Positions 17,143 to 27,900 of a stretch of DNA of 64,000 bases are shown piece by piece. Position 1 is the stretch's first letter. Each line of letters opens with the position of its first letter. Position numbers and translations under genes: made by a program. The stretch is from Limisphaera sp049537155 (lineage in GTDB: Bacteria; Verrucomicrobiota; Verrucomicrobiia; Limisphaerales; Limisphaeraceae), in NCBI RefSeq assembly GCF_049537155.1, contig NZ_JBMVQZ010000011.1, forward strand, positions 62,001 to 126,000, written 5' to 3'. The notes beneath the pieces are model-generated. The model searched no databases, was not told the DNA's origin, and was given only the letters and a program-made list of their open reading frames with translations.

Positions 17143-18330
17143 TCATTCGCTCGAGAGTCCTTGCCGATGAAGTTCAGCCACGCATTCGACGTGTTGGGTC
17201 TGAGGGAACATGTCCAGCGGGGTGACGCGCACCAGGTGGTAGGAGCCGTCGTCCCGGAGGGCTTTCAGGTCACGCGCCAGAGTGGCCGGATGACAGGAGA
17301 CGTAAATCAGGGCGCGAGGGCGCGCCTGGAGCAGCATCTGCACGGCCTCGGGGGTCAGGCCCTTGCGTGGCGGGTCCACCAGGAAGACGGACTGGCCTGC
17401 GGGCATTTCTTGAAGGATTTGGGGCAGCCATTCTTCCACGCGCCCGGCCAGGAAGCTGCCGTTGGTGATGTTGCGCCGTCGGGCATTCTCACGGGCGGCC
17501 GTGACGGCGCGTCGATCGTATTCCACGCCGATGAACCGTTGGACGCAGCCGGCCAGTTCGAGTGCGAAGAAGCCCACCCCGCAGTACAGGTCCACCAGAT
17601 AGCGGGCGCCGCTGCGGGTCACGGCCTCACGGACGGTCCGCACCAGTTCGGGGAGCAAATGGAAATTGTTTTGAAAAAACGAATCGGGTGGCACCACCCA
17701 GTCTGCTGGGGGAAGTCTGAGCACCACCTTGAGCCCGCTTTTGGGGGGCGGGTGGGCGCGGACGTGTTGCAGTTGCTCGTTGATTTCGGGTTCGGCGATC
17801 TTGCACTCCTGCACGTCCTCGACCAGGCCGCAGTCCCAACGCAGGAATCCCACGTTCATCCGTCGTTCCGGCTTGTTCCACTGGCTGCGAACCATGATGC
17901 GGTTGCGGTAGCCGTACGGGCGCGGACACGGAACGACCGGCTGGACCACAGACGGATCGATTCCTCCGATCCGCTGCAGCAGGTCGGTGACCTGTTTGTG
18001 TTTGACGCGCAGTTGGGCCTCGTAACGGAGATGTTGGTACTGGCACCCGCCGCAGCGGCCGTAATGCGCGCAGGCGGGGTCCACGCGGTCCGGCGAGGGT
18101 TCGAGGACCTGGAGCAGGCGTGCCCGCGCGTAGTGGGCCTTGCGTTCGGTGATTTCCACTTCCACCGTCTCGCCCACGGCCACAAAGGGAACGAACACCA
18201 CAAATCCGTCGGCCCGGCCCACGCCTTCTCCGCCAAAGGCCAGGTCTTCGATTCGCAGGGTCAAGCGTTGCCCCACCTGGGGTTGTCCGACCTGAACGTC
18301 CACGGCATTCAAGGTATGCGTGCCGGCCAC
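17143..18330 (-). CDS. RlmD/TrmA-type RNA (uracil-5-)methyltransferase
   Basis: 395 residues. Residues about 12-70 form a TRAM RNA-binding domain. CAHYGRCGGCQYQH gives a CxxxxxCxxC set that, with a later cysteine (QECKI), fits the 4Fe-4S cluster of RlmD/RlmCD enzymes. The methyltransferase part has YLVDLYCGVGFFALEL, IGVEYDRRAV, VDPPRKGL and the catalytic cysteine in YVSCHPATLARDL. The enzyme transfers a methyl group from SAM to C5 of a uridine in 23S rRNA or tRNA. Which base cannot be told from sequence. The stop of the gene is 294 nt before the coiled-coil gene start. Confidence 0.9.
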   Translation of the reverse strand: MAGTHTLNAVDVQVGQPQVGQRLTLRIEDLAFGGEGVGRADGFVVFVPFVAVGETVEVEITERKAHYARARLLQVLEPSPDRVDPACAHYGRCGGCQYQHLRYEAQLRVKHKQVTDLLQRIGGIDPSVVQPVVPCPRPYGYRNRIMVRSQWNKPERRMNVGFLRWDCGLVEDVQECKIAEPEINEQLQHVRAHPPPKSGLKVVLRLPPADWVVPPDSFFQNNFHLLPELVRTVREAVTRSGARYLVDLYCGVGFFALELAGCVQRFIGVEYDRRAVTAARENARRRNITNGSFLAGRVEEWLPQILQEMPAGQSVFLVDPPRKGLTPEAVQMLLQARPRALIYVSCHPATLARDLKALRDDGSYHLVRVTPLDMFPQTQHVECVAELHRQGLSSE

Positions 18331-18465
18331 GGGGGCAATGCCTGCTGCAGAGGCCGCAGGCGCGGGTTCTGGCGGCCCGTGGCCCTTGGGTCCGGGCGAA
18401 GACCGGGGGAACGTCCGGCGGGGTGTTTCGTCCGGTATCGGGGGCCTGCCGGCGGGAGCCGGGGT

Positions 18466-19776
18466 TCAGCTCCAAACGGGGGGTTGGCCCGTGGCTGCCA
18501 GGACGCTCTTCCAAAGGGGTCCGGCCGGGTCCACCTGTTTCTTGCCGGAAACCGCCAGGGGAATGGGAACCAGAGTGAAGACCCCGTTCCAGATCCCCAC
18601 CACAACGTTGGTCTTGCCGGCCATGCCGGCGTGCACGGCATGACGCGCCAGGGCGTCGCAGAAGATCGCGTCGTCACTGTTGGCCGGCACGCTCCGGATG
18701 AGGTAGCTGGGGTCGAAATACTTCACGTCCACAGGAATCCCGTTCCGGCGCATGTGTTGGATGATCCGATGCCTGAGAAAGGGCCCGATGTCGGGTGGTT
18801 TGGGGTTTCCGGAGGCGTCGGTTTCGGTGGGTTCGCCGGCCATCAATTCGCGGCCCACGCCTTCGGCCACCACCACGACTGCGTGGTGGCGGGCCATGAG
18901 CCGGCGGCGCAGCGTTTCGAGGAAGCCCCGGGGACCGTCGAGGACCAGCGGCACCTCCGGGATCAGTGTAAAATTGACCTCCTGACTGGCCAGGGTGGCC
19001 ATGGCGGCAATGAATCCCGCGTCGCGGCCCATGACCTTGACGAGGCCGACGCCGTTGTAGGCGCTTTTGGCCTCGTTGTGTGCTGCGTCCAAGACCTCCC
19101 GGGCCTTGTCCACGGCTGTTTGCATGCCGAAGGTGCGCTGCACGTACATGACGTCGTTGTCGATGGTCTTGGGCACGCCCACCACGGCAATCTTCAGGCC
19201 GCGACGCAAGACTTCCTCTGCGATGGAGCGGGCTCCCCGGAGGGTGCCGTCGCCTCCCACGCAAAAGAGCAGGTCGATTCCGCGTTCGACCAGGAAATCC
19301 ACCATGACCTCCACCGGCTGGGGCCCCCGGGAGGTGCCCAAGATGGTGCCGCCCTCCTCGTGGATGGTGTCCACCAGCTCGGGGGTCAGTCGCAGAGGAG
19401 GTTCGGCCACCGCCGGGTTCAACCCGGCGTAACCGTAGCGGAGTCCCAGAACCTCCGGCACACCGTAGTTGTAGTGGAGCTCGAGGAAGATGGACCGGAT
19501 CACGTTGTTGAGGCCCGGGCAGAGTCCGCCACAGGTGACGATGGCCGCCCGGGTTCGGCGCGGATCGAAAAAGAGCCGTTCCCGCGGTCCGGCCTTTTCG
19601 AAGAATACATCGGGTTCGGTACCACAGGTCGGGTCGCAATCCACGCGGTAACGGACCCGGGCAGTTTCAGGAACGAACGGGGGAAAACCGGCCTCCGGCT
19701 GACGCCCCAGGCGAAGGGGCGAGGGAATCGTACACGGGCCCAAGGCGGGTACGACGGTGTCTTCAGACGCGAGCAT
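18466..19776 (-). CDS. 6-phosphofructokinase, plant/trypanosome-like type
   Basis: 436 residues, longer than the 320 of E. coli PfkA because of an N-terminal extension of about 80 residues. The core has TCGGLCPGLNNVIRSIF, CVGGDGTLRGA and VPKTIDNDV. In this superfamily a Gly after GGD (G177 here) allows ATP use, whereas pyrophosphate enzymes have Asp there; Lys in PKTIDND (K203 here) is typical of pyrophosphate enzymes but is also found in ATP-dependent plant and trypanosome forms. The pair Gly/Lys therefore predicts an ATP-dependent enzyme of the atypical group. It phosphorylates fructose-6-phosphate in glycolysis. Divergently transcribed from the GH127 gene. Confidence 0.88.
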   Translation of the reverse strand: MLASEDTVVPALGPCTIPSPLRLGRQPEAGFPPFVPETARVRYRVDCDPTCGTEPDVFFEKAGPRERLFFDPRRTRAAIVTCGGLCPGLNNVIRSIFLELHYNYGVPEVLGLRYGYAGLNPAVAEPPLRLTPELVDTIHEEGGTILGTSRGPQPVEVMVDFLVERGIDLLFCVGGDGTLRGARSIAEEVLRRGLKIAVVGVPKTIDNDVMYVQRTFGMQTAVDKAREVLDAAHNEAKSAYNGVGLVKVMGRDAGFIAAMATLASQEVNFTLIPEVPLVLDGPRGFLETLRRRLMARHHAVVVVAEGVGRELMAGEPTETDASGNPKPPDIGPFLRHRIIQHMRRNGIPVDVKYFDPSYLIRSVPANSDDAIFCDALARHAVHAGMAGKTNVVVGIWNGVFTLVPIPLAVSGKKQVDPAGPLWKSVLAATGQPPVWS

Positions 19777-20197
19777 CTTGCCTCCGGATTACTCCCGTGC
19801 CAACGCGCGGGTCAACCCCGCAGTCGTCCCGGGGCCATCCGGTTGTAGAGTGCGGGGAGTCTCCAGCGCCTCGGTGCGGCTTTCGTTCCCTGCGGGGGGA
19901 CCGCGGTTGGCAGGTGTGCGCCGGGAGAGGAGTGTGGACGCGCCCGGCAGACGGGGGCCAGGCAGTTCGACCTGGCCGGGTTTGGTTCGTGTTTTGGCGA
20001 GAAAAAGTCGCAATCTGGTGTCGCGCCGGCAACCGACGTCGCTACCATTACGCCTGCGGCGAGGGCGGAACGCCCGCTGTGGGCGGGCAGGCGGGGCCGG
20101 GGACGAAACGCCGGCCGGGTCGGGCCGCGGCAGCGGTCGGGCCGCTCAGCGTCTGTTGACGAACGCGACAACGAGGTTAGCGAGAAAGGTTCGAGCC
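19777..20197. other. Divergent intergenic region
   Basis: 421 nt between the phosphofructokinase (leftward) and GH127 (rightward) starts. A TTGACG at 20156-20161 is followed by only a weak -10 (TAGCGA, 16-nt spacer), just upstream of the GH127 ATG. An in-frame extension of the GH127 reading exists here but has no protein-like character. Nothing else is seen. Confidence 0.45.
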
Positions 20198-22648
20198 ATG
20201 AAGAGTGTGCGGCAGACGGCACGGTGGTTGGCAGCCGGGTGGCGGGTTTCTGCGGGAACGATCTTGAGGAGAGGTTTTGCGGGTGGATCCGGCCGTGTGG
20301 GCTGGAATGGGAAGGCGCCCCTCGGGGCGGTGCTCGGGCTGGTCTGGGGATGGGCTTCCGGTGCATGTGCGGCTGAATGGTGGCCCGTGGCTGCACAATC
20401 CGTTCGTTGGGAGGCACAACCGTTTGAGCCCGGTCAGGTGCGGTTGCTCGACGGGCCGTTCCGTAGGGCGCAGGAACTGGACGCCCGCTGGTTGTTGCGG
20501 CTGGAACCGGACCGTTTGTTGGCGCCGTATCGGCGGGAGGCCGGTCTGCCGCTGAAAGCGCCCGTGTACGAGGGGTGGGAATCGCAGAGCATCTCCGGGC
20601 ACAGCCTGGGACACTATCTCTCGGCTTGTGCGCGCATGTACCAGGCCCTGCAGGACCCGCAGTTCAAGCAGCGGGTGGACTACATCGTGGAGGAGTTGGC
20701 AACGTGTCAGAAGGCCCGCGGGGACGGCTTCGTGGGCGGCATGCCCGAAAGCCGGAGGATTTTCTCGGAAATCGCCCGGGGCGAGATCCGTTCAGGCGGT
20801 TTCGACCTCAACGGGTCATGGGTGCCCTGGTACAACCTGCACAAATTGTTTGCCGGCCTGTTGGACGCGCACGCGTATTGTACCAACGCACAGGCGTTGG
20901 AAATTGCCGCCCGGTTGGGAGACTGGGTCCACGAGGTCACCAAGAACCTCGATGAAGACCGGTGGCAACGAATGCTGGCCTGCGAACACGGCGGCATGAA
21001 CGAGGTACTGGCCGAACTGGCCGCCCGAACCGGCAAACCGCTCTACCTGGATCTGGCTCTCAAATTCTACCATCGCGCCGTTCTGGACCCCCTGGCCGAA
21101 GGGCGCGACGAGCTGGCCGGCAAGCACGCCAACACCCAGATCCCCAAAATGATCGGGGCGGCGCGGATCTTCGAGCTGACGGGTGAACCCCGGTTTGCGG
21201 CCATCGCCAGCAATTTCTTCCACATCGTCTTGAGGAGTCATACCTACGCCACCGGCGGCAACAGCGAGGGCGAGCATTTCGGGCCGCCGGGCCGGTTGAG
21301 CCGGCGCTTGGGGGACAACACGACCGAGACCTGCAACACCTACAACATGCTCAAGCTGGCCCGGGCGCTCTATCGCTGGCATCCCGATGGCTCGCTGGGC
21401 GACTACTACGAGCGCGCCCTCTGGAATCACATCCTGGCTTCGCAGAACCCCGAGAACGGCCGGGTGCTTTATTTCCTCCCGCTGCGACCCGGGGCGGTGA
21501 AACAGTTCATGGACGATCATGCATTCACCTGCTGCAGCGGCACCGGGATGGAAAACCATGCGCGTTACAACGAGAACATCTATTTTCACGGGCCGGGCGC
21601 CTTGTGGGTGGACCAGTTCATCGCGTCGGAACTGCGGTGGCCCGAGCAGGGGCTGCGGCTGCGCATGCACACCCATTTTCCCGAGGTACCGGAGGTCCGA
21701 CTACAGTTCTTCCCGGACCAACCCGTGCATTTGACGCTCCACATTCGGCACCCGTTCTGGGCCACCAACGGGTTCGAAGTGGAACTCAACGGCCGCCCTC
21801 TCGACGTGGTGAGCCGGCCGGGTGACTATGCGCGGATCGAACGCGACTGGCATCGGGACGATGTGCTGGTGGTGCGCATGCCGATGAGTCTGCGGTTGGA
21901 GCCGATGCCCGACAACCCGCGCCGGGTGGCCATCTTTTACGGTCCGATCCTGCTGGCCGGGCAGGTGGGCGCACCCGGATCGGAGGACCCGGTTCCCGTC
22001 CTGGTCACGGAGGATCGTCCCGTGAACGAGTGGCTGGAGTCGGCCTGGGGCCGGCCTCTGGAATTCCGCACACGCATGGTGGGCCGGCCGGGGGACGTCT
22101 GGCTCAAGCCGTTCTACGCGGCTTACGACGTTCGGCACGCGGTGTACTGGGACCTCTTCACCCAGGCGGAATGGGAAAAGCGTCAGGCCGAGTTCGAGGC
22201 CGAGCAGGCGCGGCTCCGGGAGCTCCGAGCCCGCACGGTGGACTGGTTCGCCATTGGGGAGATGCAGCCCGAGCGCGACCACAATGTGCGGGGTCAAAAG
22301 AGCGCGCCGGGTGAATTCAACGGTCGCAAGTTCCGGCATGCTTGGGACGGTGGTTGGTTTGCATTCGACGTGGCCGTCCCGCCGGACGCACCGGCCGATC
22401 TGATCGTCACCTATTGGGGCAGCGAAACGGGCAACCGGACCTTCGACGTGCTGGTGGAGGGCGAACGGATCGACACCACCCGACTGCACATGGACCGGCC
22501 GAACGAGTTCTGGGAGAAGGTGTATCCACTGCCCGAACGGCTGACGCGCGGGAAACAGCGTGTGGAGGTTCGCTTCCAGGCCCATCCGGGCAATTATGCC
22601 GGCGGCGTGTTCGGCGTGCGCGTGGTTCGGCGTCAGACCCAGCCGTAG
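20198..22648 (+). CDS. Secreted GH127-family beta-L-arabinofuranosidase-like protein
   Basis: From ATG 20198, 816 residues with an N-terminal export segment (GAVLGLVWGWASGACAAEWW near 43-62). The catalytic domain has SGHSLGHYLSACARM, the ETCNTYNMLKLAR motif and HAFTCCSGTGMENHARY. In characterised GH127 enzymes the Glu and Cys of ETC and the CC pair bind zinc, and one of these cysteines is the nucleophile that cleaves beta-L-arabinofuranosides; all are present here. The last 130 residues form a beta-rich domain (DAPADLIVTYWGSETGNRT). It probably trims plant-type arabinan or arabinogalactan side chains in the periplasm or outside the cell. The GH5 gene next door suggests a polysaccharide-use cluster. 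Confidence 0.9.
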   Translation: MKSVRQTARWLAAGWRVSAGTILRRGFAGGSGRVGWNGKAPLGAVLGLVWGWASGACAAEWWPVAAQSVRWEAQPFEPGQVRLLDGPFRRAQELDARWLLRLEPDRLLAPYRREAGLPLKAPVYEGWESQSISGHSLGHYLSACARMYQALQDPQFKQRVDYIVEELATCQKARGDGFVGGMPESRRIFSEIARGEIRSGGFDLNGSWVPWYNLHKLFAGLLDAHAYCTNAQALEIAARLGDWVHEVTKNLDEDRWQRMLACEHGGMNEVLAELAARTGKPLYLDLALKFYHRAVLDPLAEGRDELAGKHANTQIPKMIGAARIFELTGEPRFAAIASNFFHIVLRSHTYATGGNSEGEHFGPPGRLSRRLGDNTTETCNTYNMLKLARALYRWHPDGSLGDYYERALWNHILASQNPENGRVLYFLPLRPGAVKQFMDDHAFTCCSGTGMENHARYNENIYFHGPGALWVDQFIASELRWPEQGLRLRMHTHFPEVPEVRLQFFPDQPVHLTLHIRHPFWATNGFEVELNGRPLDVVSRPGDYARIERDWHRDDVLVVRMPMSLRLEPMPDNPRRVAIFYGPILLAGQVGAPGSEDPVPVLVTEDRPVNEWLESAWGRPLEFRTRMVGRPGDVWLKPFYAAYDVRHAVYWDLFTQAEWEKRQAEFEAEQARLRELRARTVDWFAIGEMQPERDHNVRGQKSAPGEFNGRKFRHAWDGGWFAFDVAVPPDAPADLIVTYWGSETGNRTFDVLVEGERIDTTRLHMDRPNEFWEKVYPLPERLTRGKQRVEVRFQAHPGNYAGGVFGVRVVRRQTQP

Positions 22649-22755
22649 CGTCCGGGGCGGGGCTGCGTGGAATTGGTTACCGTCCCGTGCGTGTTGCCGG
22701 TCGTAGATACATTGCGACGGGGCAGAGTGTGTGCCGACCCTGGCCCGTGCGAAGC

Positions 22756-23871
22756 TCAGCCTTGGCGAAGCAGCTCGAGCATGGCGCGGTCCAAGGCGTG
22801 ACCCCGAAACGACTCATAGGTCACGTCCGCCCGCTGACTGTCCAGGATGCCGAACGAGCCGCGCAGGTTCCACAGTGCCCAACCCCAACCGGCCTCCCTC
22901 CAAAGCTGGAGGCAATCGCGCATCCACGCCAGCACCACCTTGTGCGGGGTCTGGTTGTGGGCGCCCCACTCTCCCACGTGGACACCCACCCCGCGGGCCT
23001 GCAGCTTCAGCCACGGTTCGATTCGTTCACGCCGCAGGGTCTCCCGGTCCACCACGCGTTCACCGCGTTTCAAGGGCCAGGTGGGCTCCGGCCATTGGTC
23101 CGAGCCGGGGATCCATCCCGCGCGGTAGTGGGAGATTTCCATGGGATCATAACCGCGGGTGCTCTGGGCCACCTGCAGGTCCACCAAGCCGGGTACGGGA
23201 TCGCGTCCCCAGCGCAGGCCGTCTGCGACGATGAGGCGCCCGGGGTCTTCGCTCCGGATGGCCGCCACCAGATGGCGGACCACTCGAACGTAGGTGGCTT
23301 CCGGGATGTCTGGCGGCTCGTTGAGCAGGTCGAAACTGAGGAAGCGGTTGGGAATTCCTTTGAAACGCCGGGCCAATTGCGCCCAATGAAACGCGCAGAG
23401 GTCCAGCGCCTGCGGATCCGTCCACAGGTCCCACGGTTCCCTGGGCGGATTGACGCAGTAACCGGGTGCCCGATGCAGGTTCAGGTTGACGTGGACGCCG
23501 TACTGCCGGCCCCATGCCACGGCCTGATCCACGTGCGCCAGTTGCGCCTCGTCCAACTTGCGCGGTTCCTCCACGGCTGACCAGCACCGGTACGACATCG
23601 GCAGGCGCACGAAGTTGAAGCCCCACCCGGCGATCCATTCGAAATCGGACTCGCGGAAGGGCGGGTTGCCACCCGGGCGGGCAACGAACTTTTCCAACAG
23701 ATTGAACCCGCGCCAGCGTGGGAGTCGGGCCGGATCGGGCTCCTCCAGGCCGGTGGAGGTCTGACGGGCAGACGCATGGGTGTTGGGAGTCTCGGCGGCA
23801 AGGGCAGAGGACCAAGGCCCGCCGGCAAGGGCCACCAATGACCGGCTGAGGAACGTGCGGCGGCTGATCAT
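22756..23871 (-). CDS. Tat-exported glycoside hydrolase family 5 protein
   Basis: ATG 23871 gives MISRRTFLSRSLVALAGG, a twin-arginine signal peptide (SRRTFL), and a 371-residue protein. RGFNLLEKF and GWGFNFVRLPMSYR start the (beta/alpha)8 barrel; the acid/base glutamate lies in FDLLNEPP and the nucleophile in HVGEWGAHN. GH5 enzymes cut beta-1,4-glucans, mannans or related polymers; the exact substrate is unclear. Convergent with the GH127 gene, with only about 107 nt between stops, so the two may act on the same plant material. The start codon is chosen because all upstream sequence lacks conservation. Confidence 0.9.
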   Translation of the reverse strand: MISRRTFLSRSLVALAGGPWSSALAAETPNTHASARQTSTGLEEPDPARLPRWRGFNLLEKFVARPGGNPPFRESDFEWIAGWGFNFVRLPMSYRCWSAVEEPRKLDEAQLAHVDQAVAWGRQYGVHVNLNLHRAPGYCVNPPREPWDLWTDPQALDLCAFHWAQLARRFKGIPNRFLSFDLLNEPPDIPEATYVRVVRHLVAAIRSEDPGRLIVADGLRWGRDPVPGLVDLQVAQSTRGYDPMEISHYRAGWIPGSDQWPEPTWPLKRGERVVDRETLRRERIEPWLKLQARGVGVHVGEWGAHNQTPHKVVLAWMRDCLQLWREAGWGWALWNLRGSFGILDSQRADVTYESFRGHALDRAMLELLRQG

Positions 23872-23909
23872 GGTCTTTTCGGCTTCGACGTGCCCGCCCG
23901 TCACTTCCT

Positions 23910-24326
23910 TCAACGCCCAATCAACTGGCGCACCTTGGCGAGCAATTGATGGGTGGGAAAGGGTTTGGCCAAAAAACCATCCGGTTGCACCGGGCTGCCG
24001 GCATAAACCGCCTCGTTCACCGTTCCGCTGATCAGGAGGATCTTCAGCTCCGGCGCCACCGCCCGGCATTGCTCGATCAGCTCCATGCCGTTCATGTTGT
24101 GCATGGCATAGTCGGTGATCATCAGGGCTGCTCGATTCGGTTCGGCCCGCACGGCTTCCAACGCCCGCACCGGATCGTCGAAGGTGATCACCTCGTATCC
24201 GTGCGGGGCCAGGACCATGGCGATCAGCTCCAGGATCATCACCTCGTCGTCCACGGCCAAGACGACAGGGCGCCCGTGGTCACCGTGGTCATTCTGCGGA
24301 GTGCGGCTGGAGGCAGGCGAGCTCAT
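23910..24326 (-). CDS. Single-domain response regulator
   Basis: 138 residues from ATG 24326 (MSSPASSRTPQND). A lone receiver domain: acidic pocket VDDE (D26, D27), phospho-acceptor D72 in LMITDYAM, switch residue S100 in LISGT and K121 in LAKPF. There is no output domain, so it works through protein contact like CheY or Spo0F. It lies 38 nt upstream of the GH5 gene on the same strand, which could place the two in one transcript. No cognate kinase is adjacent; a hybrid kinase with a related receiver is at 38122-40956. Confidence 0.88.
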   Translation of the reverse strand: MSSPASSRTPQNDHGDHGRPVVLAVDDEVMILELIAMVLAPHGYEVITFDDPVRALEAVRAEPNRAALMITDYAMHNMNGMELIEQCRAVAPELKILLISGTVNEAVYAGSPVQPDGFLAKPFPTHQLLAKVRQLIGR

Positions 24327-24913
24327 GCACACTTGTTGCCCGCAAACAGTAAATGCCGCCTTATGCCCGGGATGCAAGCCAGAATCCGCCTGCCCTGTGG
24401 CCTGCCGCCCAGCCGGAGAGGGATGATGCGGCACGGGCTGGGTCTGCCTGTGGATCACCCCTGACGAACGGGGGAAACCCGGCAAACTTTCCATACCCTG
24501 GCTGATGGATCGTATGCAGCAGGGGCCGCGGCCGGTCTACATCTGCCGGTTGTTGCGCAGCGTCATCCTCCGATGCTCCGCTTGGGTCCCTCACAGGTGG
24601 AGGGACCAAGGGAAACCTTCCCCAGCGGACGGCCCCGGATCCCACGGACCATTTCCTCCCCCTTCGGCACAGTGGACCCAGCCGTGCGAGGCAGTCTTGA
24701 CAGAAACGGTGCATGCTTTCATAAGGAGTGGTGCAATGGTACCCGTCGGCAGCCAAACCCGACGTGCTGCGCGGCTCCGGAGACCTGACCTGTGCCCTTT
24801 CCCGGGTACGGCAACGGCTTGCGGGGACGCTCGAACCGGCGGGAAACGGTACAACTCCAGTTGGAAAACCTCTGCGGAATCCGTCCGTCACATTCCAACC
24901 CGACGAACCTGTT
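24327..24913. other. Divergent intergenic region with long 5' leader
   Basis: 587 nt between the response regulator and the PA14-domain gene. It contains the promoter at 24697-24725 and then a leader of about 180 nt. The leader has a perfect 6-bp hairpin (24744-24749 with 24759-24764) and some short stems. The rest shows no coding or RNA gene. Confidence 0.45.
24697..24725 (+). promoter_or_regulatory. Sigma-70-type promoter of the PA14 protein gene
   Basis: TTGACA at 24697-24702 is a perfect -35. A 17-nt spacer leads to CATAAG at 24720-24725 (4 of 6 matches to TATAAT). Transcription would start near 24732 and leave an untranslated leader of roughly 180 nt before ATG 24914. Confidence 0.55.
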
Positions 24914-27900
24914 ATGAAACTGCTCCGTACCCTCCTGTTGTGCGGTGCCCTGACCGTTCCCCGGCTCTGGGGCGCCAACATTGCCTGGATCAGCTTCCAC
25001 CCGGCGGATGACTCGCCTTCTGCCGCGGCGGCGGCCCTCGGCTTCACCAACGCGCCGGACGCGCCTTACACCCAATTATTGCGGGCCAACGGCCACACGG
25101 TGACGCGGGTGGTGACCTTCGACAACGCCACGCCCGAAAACGTGGGATTCCTGAACCAGTACGATCTGGTGATCATCAGCCGGTCTGTTCCCAGCGGGCA
25201 TTATGAGACCGCCACCGAGAACGCAGCCTGGCACGGACTGCGCGTGCCGGTGATGATCCTGGGCGGGTACGTCCTGCGCAACAACCGCCTGGGGTTCACC
25301 ACCGGAACCACCATTCCGGACACCGCCAGTTACGACCTCCGGTTGCGGGTGCTGCAGCCGAATCATCCCATCTTCAACGGGATCAATCTGGACGCCAATA
25401 ACGTCACCGTGGACCCCTACGCGACCATCATGGAATGGAACGGGGTCGTGCAGCGGGGCATTTCGGTGAACACCGACCCCGTCGCCGGCAACGGCACCGT
25501 GTTGGCCGTGGTGGGGACGGAAGGCGACCCGGCCTTTGGCGGGATGATCATCGGTGAATGGCAAGAGGGCGCCGTAATGGCCGGAGCCGGAAACGCGAGG
25601 CTGGCCGGGCCGCGAATGGTCTTCCTGACCGGCAGCCGGGAAGCCTCCGGTCAGACTTCCGAGATTGCCGGTATGTACGACCTTATCGGCATCGGCCCCC
25701 AGTTGTTTCTCAAAGCGGTGAACTACATGGCTGCCAAAGCCCCGCCTCCTCTGCCGGACCTGGCCGTCGTCAGCACCACCGTGGCCGATGTGACGGCGAC
25801 CGAAGGAGCCCTACAGTCCTTCCGGTTCGTGGTGACCAATCGGGCGTTGGAAAATGCTCTGCTCGGTCCCGGGAGCTACCAGTGGTTCATCAACGACAGC
25901 GTCGTGACCAATGCCACGGGCAGCGACTTCTCCTTCATTCCCAGCGCCGCCCAGAGCGGCATGAAGATCTATTGTCGTGCATCGGTCGGCGATGCTTCTG
26001 TGTACAGCCCCACAGGGACGGTCACGGTGGTGGCGCCCTTGGAAGTGACGGGCTACCTCAAGTGGGAATACTATCCAGGCCGGACGCTTACGGATCTGCG
26101 GTCCGGTAACCATGGTCGCCCGACCACGATTCGCGCCATCGAGGCCTTCGATGCCCCGGCCAATTACGCCGACAACTATGCCAGCCGGGTCAGTGGCCTG
26201 TTCGTCCCGCCGGTGACCGGCAATTACGTTTTCTGGATCGCTGCTGACGACGATGCGGATCTGTATTTGGGCACCAATGCCAGTCCGGCCAGCAAACGGT
26301 TGATCGCCCAGCAGGAGGGCTGGTCGGGTCGGAACAACTGGCTGACCCACGGCGGGGGTGGTGGTCCCCTGGCTTCCACGCAGAAGCGCTCGGATCTGTG
26401 GACACCGGACAATGGTATGACCCAGCCGTACGCCCTTGGGATTCCACTGGTGGCGGGGCAGAAGTACTGGATCGAGGCCGTCCACCGCGAAGGCGGCGGT
26501 GGGGACAACCTGGGTGTTTACTTCCTGACCACGGACAGCCAGGAGTACCTGGGTGGCGGTCCGTTGGACGGGACGCCTTCGAATCTGACCAACGGTCTGA
26601 TCCGGCTGCTCACCTGGCAACCGACCACCCTGACCATTGTGGAACAGCCGCAGTCGGTGACGCAGTGGGAAGGTTTGGACGTGACGTTCCGGGTAAGGGT
26701 GCAGACCGACTCGGAACTGACGCCTGTCTACCAGTGGCAGCGGAACGGGGTGGACCTGCCGGGTCGGAACTCGGACACCCTGAGCTTCGTGGCCACCATG
26801 GCTGACAATGGGGCCACCTACCGGTGCGTGGTGAGTATCCCCGGAACGGGCCTTACTGTAACCAGTGACCAGGCCACGTTGACGGTGCAACAGTCGGTCT
26901 TCATCCCGGGCATCGTCCGCCGCGAGGTGTGGGGCCCGAACAACAGCAGCGTCACCCGCGTGCAGGTGGAGAACAACCAGGCCGGTCCACCGAACATCCG
27001 GGAGTTCATCACCGCGATGGACGTGACCGACTGGGCGGACAACTACGTGCAACGGTTGAGCACGTGGTTTGTGCCGCCGACGACCGGGCGGTACGTGTTC
27101 TACCTCTCGTCGGATGACGACTCCGACCTGTTCCTGAGCACCGACGAGAACGAGGCGAACAAGCGGTTGATCGCGCAGCAGAGCTCCTGGAACGGGACGC
27201 GTGCCTGGCAGTCGGGCAACAACGTGTCGCAGCGGAATTCGAGCACGTTTGTGGCCCCGGATGGCTCCATGCCGTGGGCCAGCGGCATTCCGCTGACGGC
27301 GGGTCAACGCTACTACATCGAAGTCGTTCAACACGAGGGTACGGGCGGCGACAACGTTGCGGTCTACTACACGTTGTTTGGCGAGCCGGCTCCTGCCGAC
27401 GGTACGCCCTCGAACCTGCGGGGCGACGTGGTGGGTCTGAAGTTGCCGGCGCCGACCTCGCTGAGCATCACGCAACAACCGCAGAGCGTGACGGTGCGGG
27501 CGTGGCATCCGGCGGTGTTCACCGTCGGAATCCAAACCGACGCGTTGTATCCGGCCACCTACCAGTGGCGTCGCAACGGCCAGCCGATTGCCAACGCGAC
27601 CACGACGGTTTACTCGTTCGTGGCCTCGACCAATGACAACGGGGCGCAGATTGACTGTGTGGTGACGTTGTCGCAATACGGCTCGGTGACCAGCCAGGTG
27701 GCGACGGTGACGGTGGCCACCGACACGGTGTTCGTGCCCGGCAAGCTCAAGGAAGAGTTCTTCCCGGGAGCCTCGTTCGACGCGGTGCTGTATGGCAACG
27801 TTGGGTACCCGGCGGAGGTCAACGAGTGGACGATCTTCGAGTCGAGGACCAACATGGCTGACAATTACACGCGTCGGGTCAGCGGGTTCTTCATTCCGCC

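Noticed and set aside
19757..20197. In-frame N-terminal extension of the GH127 protein.
   Set aside because: It would overlap the phosphofructokinase start and has no protein-like character; the ATG at 20198 precedes the export signal.
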